From Kiritimatiellales bacterium (GTDB lineage Bacteria > Verrucomicrobiota > Kiritimatiellia > Kiritimatiellales > Pontiellaceae): 5,794 bases of DNA. Numbering within the stretch: the stretch's first letter is position 1; every line of letters begins with the position of its first letter. Shown in pieces: positions 1 to 5,794 of the stretch. The position numbers and the translations under genes are program-made. The stretch spans positions 1 through 5,794 of the forward strand of contig JAIPIO010000249.1 in the NCBI GenBank assembly GCA_021734595.1, read 5' to 3'. A model generated the notes under the pieces. That model was not told the origin of the DNA, made no database searches, and saw nothing but the letters and a program-made list of their open reading frames with translations.

Positions 1-1
1 G

Positions 2-2383
2 CATTATTTCAAGCTGACCCGCGGCGACTGGCGCAGCCGTCTGGTGCAGCTCAAATGCGCCGGATTCAACACCGTTTCGGTCTACATGCCGTGGAATTAC
101 CATGAACTGACCGAAGGCGAATGGGATTTCAGCGGTGATCGCGATGTCGAATATTTTCTGCAGCTAGCCACCGAACTCGGGCTTTATGTGGTCGCCCGTC
201 CCGGCCCCTATATCTGCAATGAGTGGCATGCCGGCGGCATACCCGCCTGGCTGTCGGGCAAATCCGGCTTCCGCCTGCGCACCAGGGACCCGAAGTTCCT
301 GGCTTATGTAGATCAGTGGTGGGAGCGCATCGCCCCACTGATCGCCCGTTATGAACTTGGCCGCGACGGAACAATCATCCTGGCTCAGGTCGAAAACGAA
401 TATGGACACTACGGCGAAGGGCAGGAACCCGAATATGTCTACCACTTGCGCGACGGCCTGCGCCAGCACGATGTGACCGTGCCGATCATCAATTGCGACA
501 GCTTCATCAATTTCTCACGCCTCAAACCCGGCATCTACGACGGCATCAACATGTGCTGCAATTTCGGTGGGGACGGCCTGCGCTGTCTCGAACGCGCCCG
601 CGGCATGCAGCCGGATGCCCCCCTGTTCGTCACCGAATATTGGATTGCCGCCTTCGACTGGTGGGGACGCGATGGCAGCGCTATCTACGATGATGCCCGC
701 GCCCTGAACGGCGCTCTCGAGATCGCCGCGGGCGGCGCCGGCGGGCTTACAGCTTTCGTCTTTGCCGGCGGCGCTCACTTCGGCTACTGGCATGGACGTT
801 CAATCTGCTCGGACGCCAATTTCATGACCACCCTCTACGGGCCCGGCGCGCCCATCCTCGATGACGGCCGCTTCAGCGGCAAATACGAACTGTTCAAGAC
901 TCGCCTGGCACCCCTCAACCTTTCCGCTCTGGCCAACACCGGCATGCCTGAAGTGACAGAACTCCAGCCCGGCCTCATCCAGGCCACCCGGCACGGCCCG
1001 GACGGGACCTTTGTTTTCACCCTCAATCACAGTGCCGAACAAATCCGGATCGCCGACACCGAAAAAGATCAGGCGTGCGTCGATTTTTCGATCCCGGCCG
1101 GTGCCGTCCAGTGGACTTTCCGTGACCTGCGCCTGAGCAGTGGCCATACTCTGAATCAGACCAACCTTGATCTGCTGACCATCGAACCCACGCTTGTCCT
1201 CTACGGCGACGCCGGTACCGACGCCTGGCTGGAACTCGACGGACAGCGACTCGAGGCCCACGTGCCGGATGGCAACCTGCCGGAACATGCTCGCCACGGC
1301 GATCTGGATATACTCCTGCTCAACCGCACTGCCGCTGGACGCTGCTGGCCGTTGACGCTGCCCGGCGCCCCGGCCATCATCTTCGGCGGCCCCGAGCGCA
1401 TTGAGGATGCCGTGGTCAGGAATGGACAGATCGAAATCACCGCCAGTTCAGCATCACAGGCTGAGGTCTGGCGCTTCCGTGACGGCAAGCTAACCGTTGA
1501 GCCCCCGGCATACAAGGCAGCGCCGAGTCCCAACTCAATGGCTCTTTCGAACGTCCGGTTCAGTCGCAGCCTGCCGGAAAGCGCCGCTGCTGTTGACGAC
1601 TCGGGCTGGTACAGCGCCGCCCAGCCCCAGCGCATGGCCGCCTTCGGACACGGTCATGGCTACGCCTGGTACCGGACCGCCTTCGAAGTCGTCGACGAAG
1701 GACCCCAAACCATCGTCTTCAGCGGGGCCGACGATCGCGCCCACGTCTGGATCGACGGCGTTTACATGGGTGCGCGCGGTTGGGGCAGCAATCACGGCTG
1801 GCATCTCATGCCCAATCTGCCGGACGGCACTCACTCTCTGGCCGTCCTGATCGAAAATCTCGGTATGTTCAACAGCGGTGCCGAATACGATATCCCTCTC
1901 GGTGAACCCAAAGGATTGTACGGACCGGCCTGGCTCAATGGCACCGAACTCACCGGCTGGCGCATGCGCACCGGACTCGGCGCGGACGAGAATATCGACA
2001 GTTGGGAAAATCCTGGTGGAAACATTTCGCAGCCGGCCCCGGCAGAAGAAAGCCTGACCGGACCGCTCTGGGTCGCTGCGGAATTCGCAATCCCAGAAGG
2101 GTTCGACGGTTCCGCCCGCCTGGAACTCGGCAAGCACGCCGGGAAAGGCAGCGTCTGGCTCAACGGCCACAATATCGGCCGGTACTGGAACCTTGGTCCC
2201 CAGCAATCCCTCTGGCTGCCCCTGAGCCGACTCGAGCCAGACAACGAACTCGTGCTCTTCGAAGAAAACCGGATTGCCCCGCTCAACCTGCGCATCTCCT
2301 TTGCATCATTCGGGCCGCGGGTGAGACTGACTACTTCATCGAGACAAACTGACGATGAAAGAACTGGCCAGTCCTTGTTTTAA
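2..2383 (+). CDS. GH35 beta-galactosidase, 5'-truncated by the window edge
   Basis: Retaining glycoside hydrolase of family 35, expected to remove terminal beta-linked galactose from oligo- or polysaccharides. The frame is open from base 2 (HYFKL..., a stretch that lies inside the family's TIM barrel), so the true start lies upstream and the GTG at 44 is not the start. About 793 residues are visible. Family landmarks are PWNYHE near base 90, RPGPYICNEW near 200, the acid/base Glu in AQVENEYG (codon 398-400), and the nucleophile Glu in VTEYW (codon 635-637), followed by FDWWG. A middle region of beta-sandwich character follows. Two galactose-binding-like modules come last: one around 1660-1970 (YAWYRTAF, then VWIDG) and one around 2070-2280 (LWVAAEF, VWLNGHNIGRYW), the usual ending of large GH35 enzymes. 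The final ~18 residues (RLTTSSRQ onward) look unlike the family and overlap a small ORF starting at 2355. A signal peptide cannot be judged. Family assignment is secure; the exact substrate is not. Confidence 0.95.
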   Translation, partial: HYFKLTRGDWRSRLVQLKCAGFNTVSVYMPWNYHELTEGEWDFSGDRDVEYFLQLATELGLYVVARPGPYICNEWHAGGIPAWLSGKSGFRLRTRDPKFLAYVDQWWERIAPLIARYELGRDGTIILAQVENEYGHYGEGQEPEYVYHLRDGLRQHDVTVPIINCDSFINFSRLKPGIYDGINMCCNFGGDGLRCLERARGMQPDAPLFVTEYWIAAFDWWGRDGSAIYDDARALNGALEIAAGGAGGLTAFVFAGGAHFGYWHGRSICSDANFMTTLYGPGAPILDDGRFSGKYELFKTRLAPLNLSALANTGMPEVTELQPGLIQATRHGPDGTFVFTLNHSAEQIRIADTEKDQACVDFSIPAGAVQWTFRDLRLSSGHTLNQTNLDLLTIEPTLVLYGDAGTDAWLELDGQRLEAHVPDGNLPEHARHGDLDILLLNRTAAGRCWPLTLPGAPAIIFGGPERIEDAVVRNGQIEITASSASQAEVWRFRDGKLTVEPPAYKAAPSPNSMALSNVRFSRSLPESAAAVDDSGWYSAAQPQRMAAFGHGHGYAWYRTAFEVVDEGPQTIVFSGADDRAHVWIDGVYMGARGWGSNHGWHLMPNLPDGTHSLAVLIENLGMFNSGAEYDIPLGEPKGLYGPAWLNGTELTGWRMRTGLGADENIDSWENPGGNISQPAPAEESLTGPLWVAAEFAIPEGFDGSARLELGKHAGKGSVWLNGHNIGRYWNLGPQQSLWLPLSRLEPDNELVLFEENRIAPLNLRISFASFGPRVRLTTSSRQTDDERTGQSLF

Positions 2384-2579
2384 ACTGAACGCGGCGACCA
2401 TCAACGGCGCACAGTGGCGGCAGCGTTTACCCGGCGGGAAGTCCGGAAAACAACTTGATGCTCGAACTCGATCCGTGGCGCCCGCAGCGGAGTTAGCCCA
2501 ACTTCCGCGGGCAAAAAAGCTGTTTGATTGTAATGCCTCACTTTCGAGGGGCGAGACAGAGGGCATCATACGTTGCTGA
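2355..2579 (+). pseudogene. Possible frameshifted remnant of an unidentified gene downstream of GH35
   Basis: An ATG at 2355 overlaps the GH35 stop by 29 bases, the arrangement expected of a translationally coupled gene. The frame runs 74 codons to a stop at 2577-2579. Within it, coding-like sequence seems to switch frame. The first frame reads INGAQWRQRLPGG up to about 2438. The +1 frame then reads SPENNLMLELDPWRPQR (about 2440-2490) before a TAG at 2494. The original frame resumes with ELAQLPRAKKLFD (about 2488-2528). The +1 segment has the G/C-ending codons typical of the GH35 gene, so two compensating indels in a once continuous gene are plausible. I do not recognise the family. No good Shine-Dalgarno sequence precedes the ATG. 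The alternative is chance ORF structure in intergenic DNA. Confidence 0.3.
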
Positions 2580-2610
2580 TGGTCTGACAGTTATCCGGAC
2601 CAGCTTCTCG

Positions 2611-2636
2611 GATTACGATTACGGCGACGATTACGG
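2611..2636. repeat. Short GATTAC hexamer repeat
   Basis: GATTAC occurs at 2611, 2617 and 2629, with the related GGCGAC at 2623 filling the gap, so the block keeps a 6-base period (GATTAC, GATTAC, GGCGAC, GATTAC). If translated in the frame of the small ORF at 2524-2733 it reads DYDYGDDY. It could be a leftover of a coding repeat or a chance microsatellite-like block. No function can be assigned. Confidence 0.6.
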
Positions 2637-2741
2637 AGAACGGTCAGGTGGTCTGCACTGGTCAACCGTAGTCGTCCACCCATTGATGCACTGCAGCTTG
2701 TCCAGCAACGACCGGCAGGTTCCCGATCACTGAGGGATTAC

Positions 2742-2759
2742 AAGGCGAGAGCGCGCCTT
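2742..2759. other. Small GC-rich hairpin
   Basis: AAGGCG (2742-2747) is exactly complementary to CGCCTT (2754-2759) across a six-base loop. The following sequence has only a short T run (TTTT about 20 bases later), so it is a poor intrinsic terminator. It may be a relic of one or a chance inverted repeat. Confidence 0.25.
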
Positions 2760-2893
2760 ATTGGCTTGAGTTTTGAAACGGCATAGCATGCGGGAAGAAT
2801 CCGGCGTTGCTCAAGGATTTCGTTTTGACGGAAGGCGAAAAGCTATAGAGCAGCATTGTCCCGGACCTCATGCCCATCGTTGGCTCATTCATC

Positions 2894-2921
2894 TTGATTT
2901 CCCACCTGCATCGGCTATGAT
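2894..2921 (+). promoter_or_regulatory. Possible sigma-70 promoter upstream of the FAD gene
   Basis: TTGATT (2894-2899, four of six bases matching TTGACA) and TATGAT (2916-2921, five of six matching TATAAT) are separated by 16 bases. Transcription would start near 2928 and leave a leader of about 160 bases before the start at 3089. The separation from GH35 by ~700 bases without an intact gene makes an own promoter for the oxidoreductase reasonable. Consensus matches of this quality also occur by chance. Confidence 0.3.
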
Positions 2922-2940
2922 AGGACTCCCAATATTTCAC

Positions 2941-2981
2941 GGGATGCTTATCTGTAGCATGCATCGCCCGACTCTTTTTTT
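2941..2981 (+). terminator. Possible intrinsic terminator or leader attenuator
   Basis: GGGATGC (2941-2947) pairs with GCATC-CC (2961-2968, one bulged G at 2966) around a 13-base loop. A run of seven T follows at 2975-2981, six bases after the stem. It could end transcription arriving from the GH35 side. If the promoter at 2894-2921 is real, it would lie in the oxidoreductase leader, just after the start of transcription. The loop is large and the stem-to-T gap longer than ideal, so support is moderate to weak. Confidence 0.3.
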
Positions 2982-3088
2982 AGGCGCTTCAAAACCGTGC
3001 GAGAACCGTGCAGGGGGAAACAAAATTCTCTTTTGCGCAACAAGCCTCCCGTCCGCGACAACGATTTTTCGAAAAAAAGCAACCCCCC

Positions 3089-4942
3089 ATGCCGACGAAA
3101 CAGACACCGTGGCCTTGCCTGCACGAACTCGAACAAACCTTTGAGAACATCGAGCCCTTTGGAAGTTTCATGCCAACTCTCACCACGAACACCACTAAAG
3201 AAGACACCATTGAAGCCGACTTTTGCGTAGTCGGCGGCGGAATGGCTGGCGTTTGCGCGGCACTGGCCGCGGCGCGAAATGGCATCCAGACGGTACTGGT
3301 GCAAGACCGTCCGGTACTTGGAGGAAATGCGTCGTCCGAAATCCGCATGTGGATTTGCGGCGCTCACGGAGCGGAGAATAAGGAAACGGGTATCCTGGAA
3401 GAACTGCTGCTCAAGAATCTATACTATAATCCAATGCTTCTCTACCCCGCCTGGGATCATGTGCTCCACGGCGCCTGCATGGAACAGCAAAACCTGACAA
3501 CACTCCTGAATTGCAGCGTGCACGATCTCTCCATGGAAGGGAACGCCATATCCGCGGTGCATGCCTGGCACCTTACGCGTCATTCCCGCATGAACATCCA
3601 CGCCAAACTGTTTGCGGACTGCTCCGGAGATTCGATCCTTCGCATGTCGGGCGCCGAATACCGCTGGGGACGCGAAGGACGCGACGAATTCGAGGAGTCC
3701 CACGCACCGGCCCAACCCGACCGGAAAACCATGGGCAACTCAATCCTCATCCAATTGCGCGAAACAGACCGGCATGTTCCCTTCATCCCTCCCCCCTGGG
3801 CACACCATTACACCGATGAATCCGCGCCAAACCGTGACCTGAACCCGAAAGCGAACAATTTCTGGTGGATGGAAATCGGCGGCGTCCAGGATACAATCGA
3901 CGATGCGGACACAATTCGAGACGAACTGCTGCGCATCGCCTACGGCGTTTGGGCCTACATCAAGAATCACCCGGACGGCCGGGGGCGAAACTGGGAACTG
4001 GACTGGATCGGGTCGCTGCCGGGGAAACGTGAAAACGTACGGTACGTAGGGGACCATATCCTCACGCAAAACGACATCGAAGCGGAAGGTCGCTTCGACG
4101 ACCTGGTCGCGTACGGCGGATGGAGCATGGACGACCACCACCCGGACGCGATCCGACACCCGGGCGCGCCAACCATATTCCACCCGGCGCCGCCCGTGTT
4201 CGGCATCCCCTACCGGTCGCTGTATTCGCGCACTATCACAAACCTTTTCTTTGCCGGACGCAATATTTCGGCCACGCACATGGGCATGAGCGCGACGCGG
4301 GTCATGGCCCCGTGCGCCGTCATGGGACAGGCCATCGGAACCGCCGCCGCGATAGCAGTGGACAACCAGTTGACACCACGTGGCGTCTACGAGCACAAAA
4401 TTCGTGACTTGCGGAAACTCCTTGTCGAACAGGACTCTTACCTCCCCTGGCAAACCCGAACAATACCCCCATTAAGTCGACATGCCGAACTGACCGCCTC
4501 CAACGGCGACCCAACCGTACTCCTGGACGGTATCGAACGCAACATTTCAGACCAAGACCATGGCTGGTGGGCGAAAAAAGGCGAATGGGCAGCCTATCTC
4601 TGGAACACCCCCACTGTTGTCGAAAACATCCGCCTGGTACTCGACAGCGACTTAAGCCGTAATAAGCGCATGCTCTGCTGCTACCCGAAAGACCGTCAAC
4701 CGGAATCGATGCCGAACATGCTGGCGCGAGATTTTGACATCGACATTCGCACGACCGGCGGCGACTGGAAAACGATTTTCAAAGGTCGCGACAATATCCA
4801 ACGCCTTGTCACCTTGGCGCCGCCACCGGAACCGCTTGTCGGATGCCGGTTACATGTACACCGGAGCTGGGATGACGACCGGAGTCACGTCTTCGCGTTT
4901 GACGTTGACAGCAAAAAAACGGATTTTCCCGGTTTTCTGTAA
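3089..4942 (+). CDS. FAD-dependent oxidoreductase (FAD_oxidored, PF12831 type) with C-terminal beta-sandwich-like domain
   Basis: About 617 residues from the ATG at 3089. The N-terminal Rossmann strand carries FCVVGGGMAG (GGGMAG at residues 49-54), followed by VLVQDRPVLGGNASSEIRM (residues 70-87). The latter is the hallmark of this flavoprotein family, where it lies next to the bound FAD. The second FAD-contacting segment is NLFFAGRNISATHMGMSATR (roughly residues 385-405), followed by a Gly/Ala-rich helix. From about residue 468 to the end (LLDGIERN, then WWAKKGEWAAYLW) the sequence resembles a discoidin or carbohydrate-binding beta-sandwich. No signal peptide or membrane segment is seen, so it is probably cytoplasmic. 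The family's substrate is not established; its place among glycan-degrading genes suggests a sugar or derivative. The start is uncertain. GTG at 3008 adds 27 codons with non-coding-like third positions. ATG at 3170, preceded by GGAAG four bases away, would give 590 residues closer to the usual family start. The 3089-3169 segment has codon use like the rest of the gene. Confidence 0.9.
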   Translation: MPTKQTPWPCLHELEQTFENIEPFGSFMPTLTTNTTKEDTIEADFCVVGGGMAGVCAALAAARNGIQTVLVQDRPVLGGNASSEIRMWICGAHGAENKETGILEELLLKNLYYNPMLLYPAWDHVLHGACMEQQNLTTLLNCSVHDLSMEGNAISAVHAWHLTRHSRMNIHAKLFADCSGDSILRMSGAEYRWGREGRDEFEESHAPAQPDRKTMGNSILIQLRETDRHVPFIPPPWAHHYTDESAPNRDLNPKANNFWWMEIGGVQDTIDDADTIRDELLRIAYGVWAYIKNHPDGRGRNWELDWIGSLPGKRENVRYVGDHILTQNDIEAEGRFDDLVAYGGWSMDDHHPDAIRHPGAPTIFHPAPPVFGIPYRSLYSRTITNLFFAGRNISATHMGMSATRVMAPCAVMGQAIGTAAAIAVDNQLTPRGVYEHKIRDLRKLLVEQDSYLPWQTRTIPPLSRHAELTASNGDPTVLLDGIERNISDQDHGWWAKKGEWAAYLWNTPTVVENIRLVLDSDLSRNKRMLCCYPKDRQPESMPNMLARDFDIDIRTTGGDWKTIFKGRDNIQRLVTLAPPPEPLVGCRLHVHRSWDDDRSHVFAFDVDSKKTDFPGFL

Positions 4943-5042
4943 AATCAGAATTTTCCCCTTGTCTCAATCGTCCGCCATTCTCGTCGCCCGTTATCGTTCA
5001 CCGGAATGGAAGGTAAACAGGGGTCGCGAATGTCACATAAAA

Positions 5043-5558
5043 TTCCGTGTTCTGATAGTGGAAAACCCATTAAAGCATTCGCTGGAACTGGTTCCGCCAA
5101 CCGGCGACTGGTCCGGCGCGGCTCGGTTACGAATCCAGGCGAATCAGGGGGCCGCCATCACCGTCGTTTTTGTGGACCTGGCGATACCGTGCAAAATATA
5201 GTGTCGTGATGTATTGCCGGCACATGCGGAAAGGGAGAATCCAAGACATACGTAGAAACTTGTTTCCACATCTCTTCATTTTCACGCAACGGGAACGGAA
5301 GATTATTTCAACCTGGCCTGGGGTTTCCGCAACGTCGAGTGCCGACCGGAATACGGGGTCACATTCATTGAAAAACGGGAAGACGGCGTGGATCAGATTG
5401 ACGGGCGGTTCTTCATGTATCGCTTCCACCTCTGCGATCCCATCCCGTTCAAGCGGTCCCTTCACGCCTCCATCGAACGCGGTCACGCCAATGATTACGA
5501 AGCATATTACCGTTCCGTCGCCTACTGGTATGGACGAGCGGTTACTCGAGAGGTATAA
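5043..5558 (+). pseudogene. Decayed DUF2961 / GH172-family glycosidase gene
   Basis: The 3' part, 5283-5537, reads in one frame as a clear C-terminal part of a DUF2961 protein. It has TGTEDYFNLAWGF, then FFMYRFHLCDPIPFKRS, SIERGHAN and SVAYWYGR, all in family order. Characterised members (GH172) act on fructofuranose- or arabinofuranose-containing glycans. Upstream the same frame is broken by TAG at 5199-5201 and TAG at 5253-5255. Scraps of the family remain there: ARLRIQ with ITVVFVD (5121-5177) and AHAERENP (5220-5243, compare the family's FHAQWRRENP). Near 5244-5279 an indel-riddled stretch resembles the usual DMIYVDGETFPSLH. The ~70 residues normally between RRENP and GTEDYF are reduced to about 15, so a large internal deletion is likely. 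The part before 5121 is only tentatively assigned. The family is usually 350 residues or more, so most of the gene is missing or scrambled. It ends with a non-family tail and TAA at 5556-5558, 24 bases before the sulfatase. Confidence 0.8.
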
Positions 5559-5559
5559 A
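5531..5559 (+). promoter_or_regulatory. Possible sigma-70 promoter for the sulfatase
   Basis: TGGACG (5531-5536, four of six bases matching TTGACA) and TATAAA (5554-5559, five of six matching TATAAT) are 17 bases apart. Transcription would begin near 5566, only a few bases before the ribosome binding site. The elements overlap the last codons of the DUF2961 remnant, starting almost exactly where family similarity ends. This is a sequence match only. Confidence 0.35.
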
Positions 5560-5570
5560 CGGCAAGATAG

Positions 5571-5576
5571 AGGAGG
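5571..5576 (+). promoter_or_regulatory. Strong Shine-Dalgarno sequence of the sulfatase
   Basis: A full AGGAGG lies six bases upstream of the ATG at 5583, near-ideal spacing. It fixes the sulfatase start and shows that the protein begins directly with the catalytic domain. Confidence 0.9.
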
Positions 5577-5582
5577 TTCATC

Positions 5583-5794
5583 ATGCACAAACGGCCCAAC
5601 ATTCTCTTCATCATGACCGACCAGCAGCGGGCCGACGCCATGGGCTGCAGCGGCGGCTGGGGCCGCACGCCGGACCTTGACCGCCTCGCCGCCGAAGGCC
5701 TGGGCTTCACCAATGCCCTCACCAATTCACCGGTCTGCATCCCCGCGCGGGTATCGCAGGTTACCCGTCACTATCCCCACAAAACGCATATATG
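5583..5794 (+). CDS. Type I (S1 family) sulfatase, 3'-truncated by the window edge
   Basis: Formylglycine-dependent sulfatases of the alkaline phosphatase superfamily hydrolyse sulfate esters, here probably on a glycan. The first 70 residues are visible. RPNILFIMTDQQRADAMGC carries the metal-binding Asp13. TPDLDRLAAEGLGFTNA follows, as is standard in the family. SPVCIPAR contains Cys52 (codon 5736-5738) in the CxPxR motif that is oxidised to formylglycine. YPHKTHI then precedes the window end. Downstream of CxPxR the usual hydrophobic pair plus TG is replaced by QVTR (Arg62 at 5766-5768 where Gly is expected), which is unusual. The strong ribosome binding site fixes the start, and there is no signal peptide, so the enzyme is predicted to be cytoplasmic and to act on imported sulfated oligosaccharides. 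A Cys-type sulfatase needs a maturation enzyme encoded elsewhere. The remaining ~400 residues, including other metal ligands, are outside the window. Confidence 0.93.
   Translation, partial: MHKRPNILFIMTDQQRADAMGCSGGWGRTPDLDRLAAEGLGFTNALTNSPVCIPARVSQVTRHYPHKTHI

Larger units (their letters stand above)
2580..3088. other. Long stretch without a recognisable gene
   Basis: No frame on either strand gives a protein I recognise. The small frames here (for example 2524-2733 on +, with an acidic DYDYGDDYGE stretch, and 2758-2964 on -) lack a convincing start, ribosome binding site or family motif. Composition is more AT-rich than the flanking genes, especially beyond 2760. The stretch contains a hexamer repeat, two hairpins and one possible promoter, listed separately. 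Together with the probable broken ORF before it, this may be decayed coding DNA merging into the upstream region of the FAD gene. Confidence 0.5.

Noticed and set aside
1535..2206. Long minus-strand ORF of 223 codons within GH35.
   Set aside because: It lies wholly inside the secure GH35 gene, has no family motif, and is the expected antisense shadow of GC-rich codons.
2581..2601. Inverted repeat GGTCTG...CGGACC as a terminator or operator.
   Set aside because: A six-base stem with one G-U pair and no following T run. Such repeats are common by chance.
2524..2733. Plus-strand 69-codon ORF with an acidic DYDYGDDYGE stretch.
   Set aside because: It has no Shine-Dalgarno sequence and a poor TTG start, and its composition is driven by the GATTAC repeat. 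I list the repeat but not a gene.
2784..2962. TAGCATGC present at 2784-2791 and 2955-2962 as a possible element end or attachment repeat.
   Set aside because: An eight-base repeat around a common palindrome, with no transposase, integrase or target-site duplication nearby.
2758..2964. Minus-strand 68-codon ORF in the gap, considered as a small divergent gene or regulator remnant.
   Set aside because: No helix-turn-helix, no family similarity and no clear ribosome binding site. It overlaps the putative promoter and hairpin on the other strand.
3740..4453. Minus-strand ORF of 237 codons within the FAD gene.
   Set aside because: It is antisense to the well-supported oxidoreductase, with no recognisable motif and no ribosome binding site evidence.
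4922..4957. AT-rich inverted and direct repeats (GATTTT/AAAATC, ATTTTCCC twice) at the FAD gene end as a terminator.
   Set aside because: The stems are short and A/T only, and they are followed by CCCCTTGTCT rather than a T run, so an intrinsic terminator is not supported.
5199..5255. Both in-frame interruptions of the DUF2961 frame are TAG, suggesting amber readthrough or recoding.
   Set aside because: The sequence between and around them also shows indels and lacks about 55 residues expected between the ERENP and GTEDYF motifs, so readthrough would not restore a normal protein. Two TAGs is too few to argue for recoding.

Overview
The window is a fragment of a bacterial carbohydrate-degradation locus, with every recognisable gene on the + strand. 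It holds a large GH35 beta-galactosidase (5' end outside the window), a PF12831-type FAD-dependent oxidoreductase (complete), the ruins of a DUF2961/GH172 glycosidase gene, and the first 70 codons of a type I sulfatase. GC-rich third positions, an AGGAGG ribosome binding site, and the combination of sulfatase, GH35, DUF2961 and FAD_oxidored proteins suggest the PVC superphylum, for example Lentisphaerota, Kiritimatiellota or Verrucomicrobiota. That placement is inference from gene content; there is no marker gene.

Layout: bases 2-2383 encode GH35 with both catalytic glutamates and C-terminal beta-sandwich domains. Bases 2355-3088 contain no intact gene. Their first part (2355-2579) looks like a frameshifted remnant of a gene that overlapped the GH35 stop. 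The rest holds only short repeats, two hairpins and one possible promoter. Bases 3089-4942 encode the oxidoreductase, with an N-terminal FAD-binding fold and a C-terminal domain resembling a carbohydrate-binding beta-sandwich. Bases 4943-5042 show nothing. Bases about 5043-5558 carry a decayed DUF2961/GH172 gene whose last ~85 codons are still clear but whose upstream part has in-frame stops and a large internal deletion. A possible promoter straddles its end, followed by a strong ribosome binding site and the sulfatase start at 5583.

Together the genes suggest a locus for breaking down a galactose-containing, probably sulfated glycan. GH35 would remove beta-galactose, the sulfatase would remove sulfate esters, and the oxidoreductase would act on a sugar or related small molecule by an unknown reaction. 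Two of the five gene positions look broken, so the locus appears to be eroding or rearranged. I do not see a novel defence, mobile or regulatory system. The most noteworthy items are the DUF2961 pseudogene, the variant sulfatase signature, and the functionally uncharacterised FAD protein in this context.
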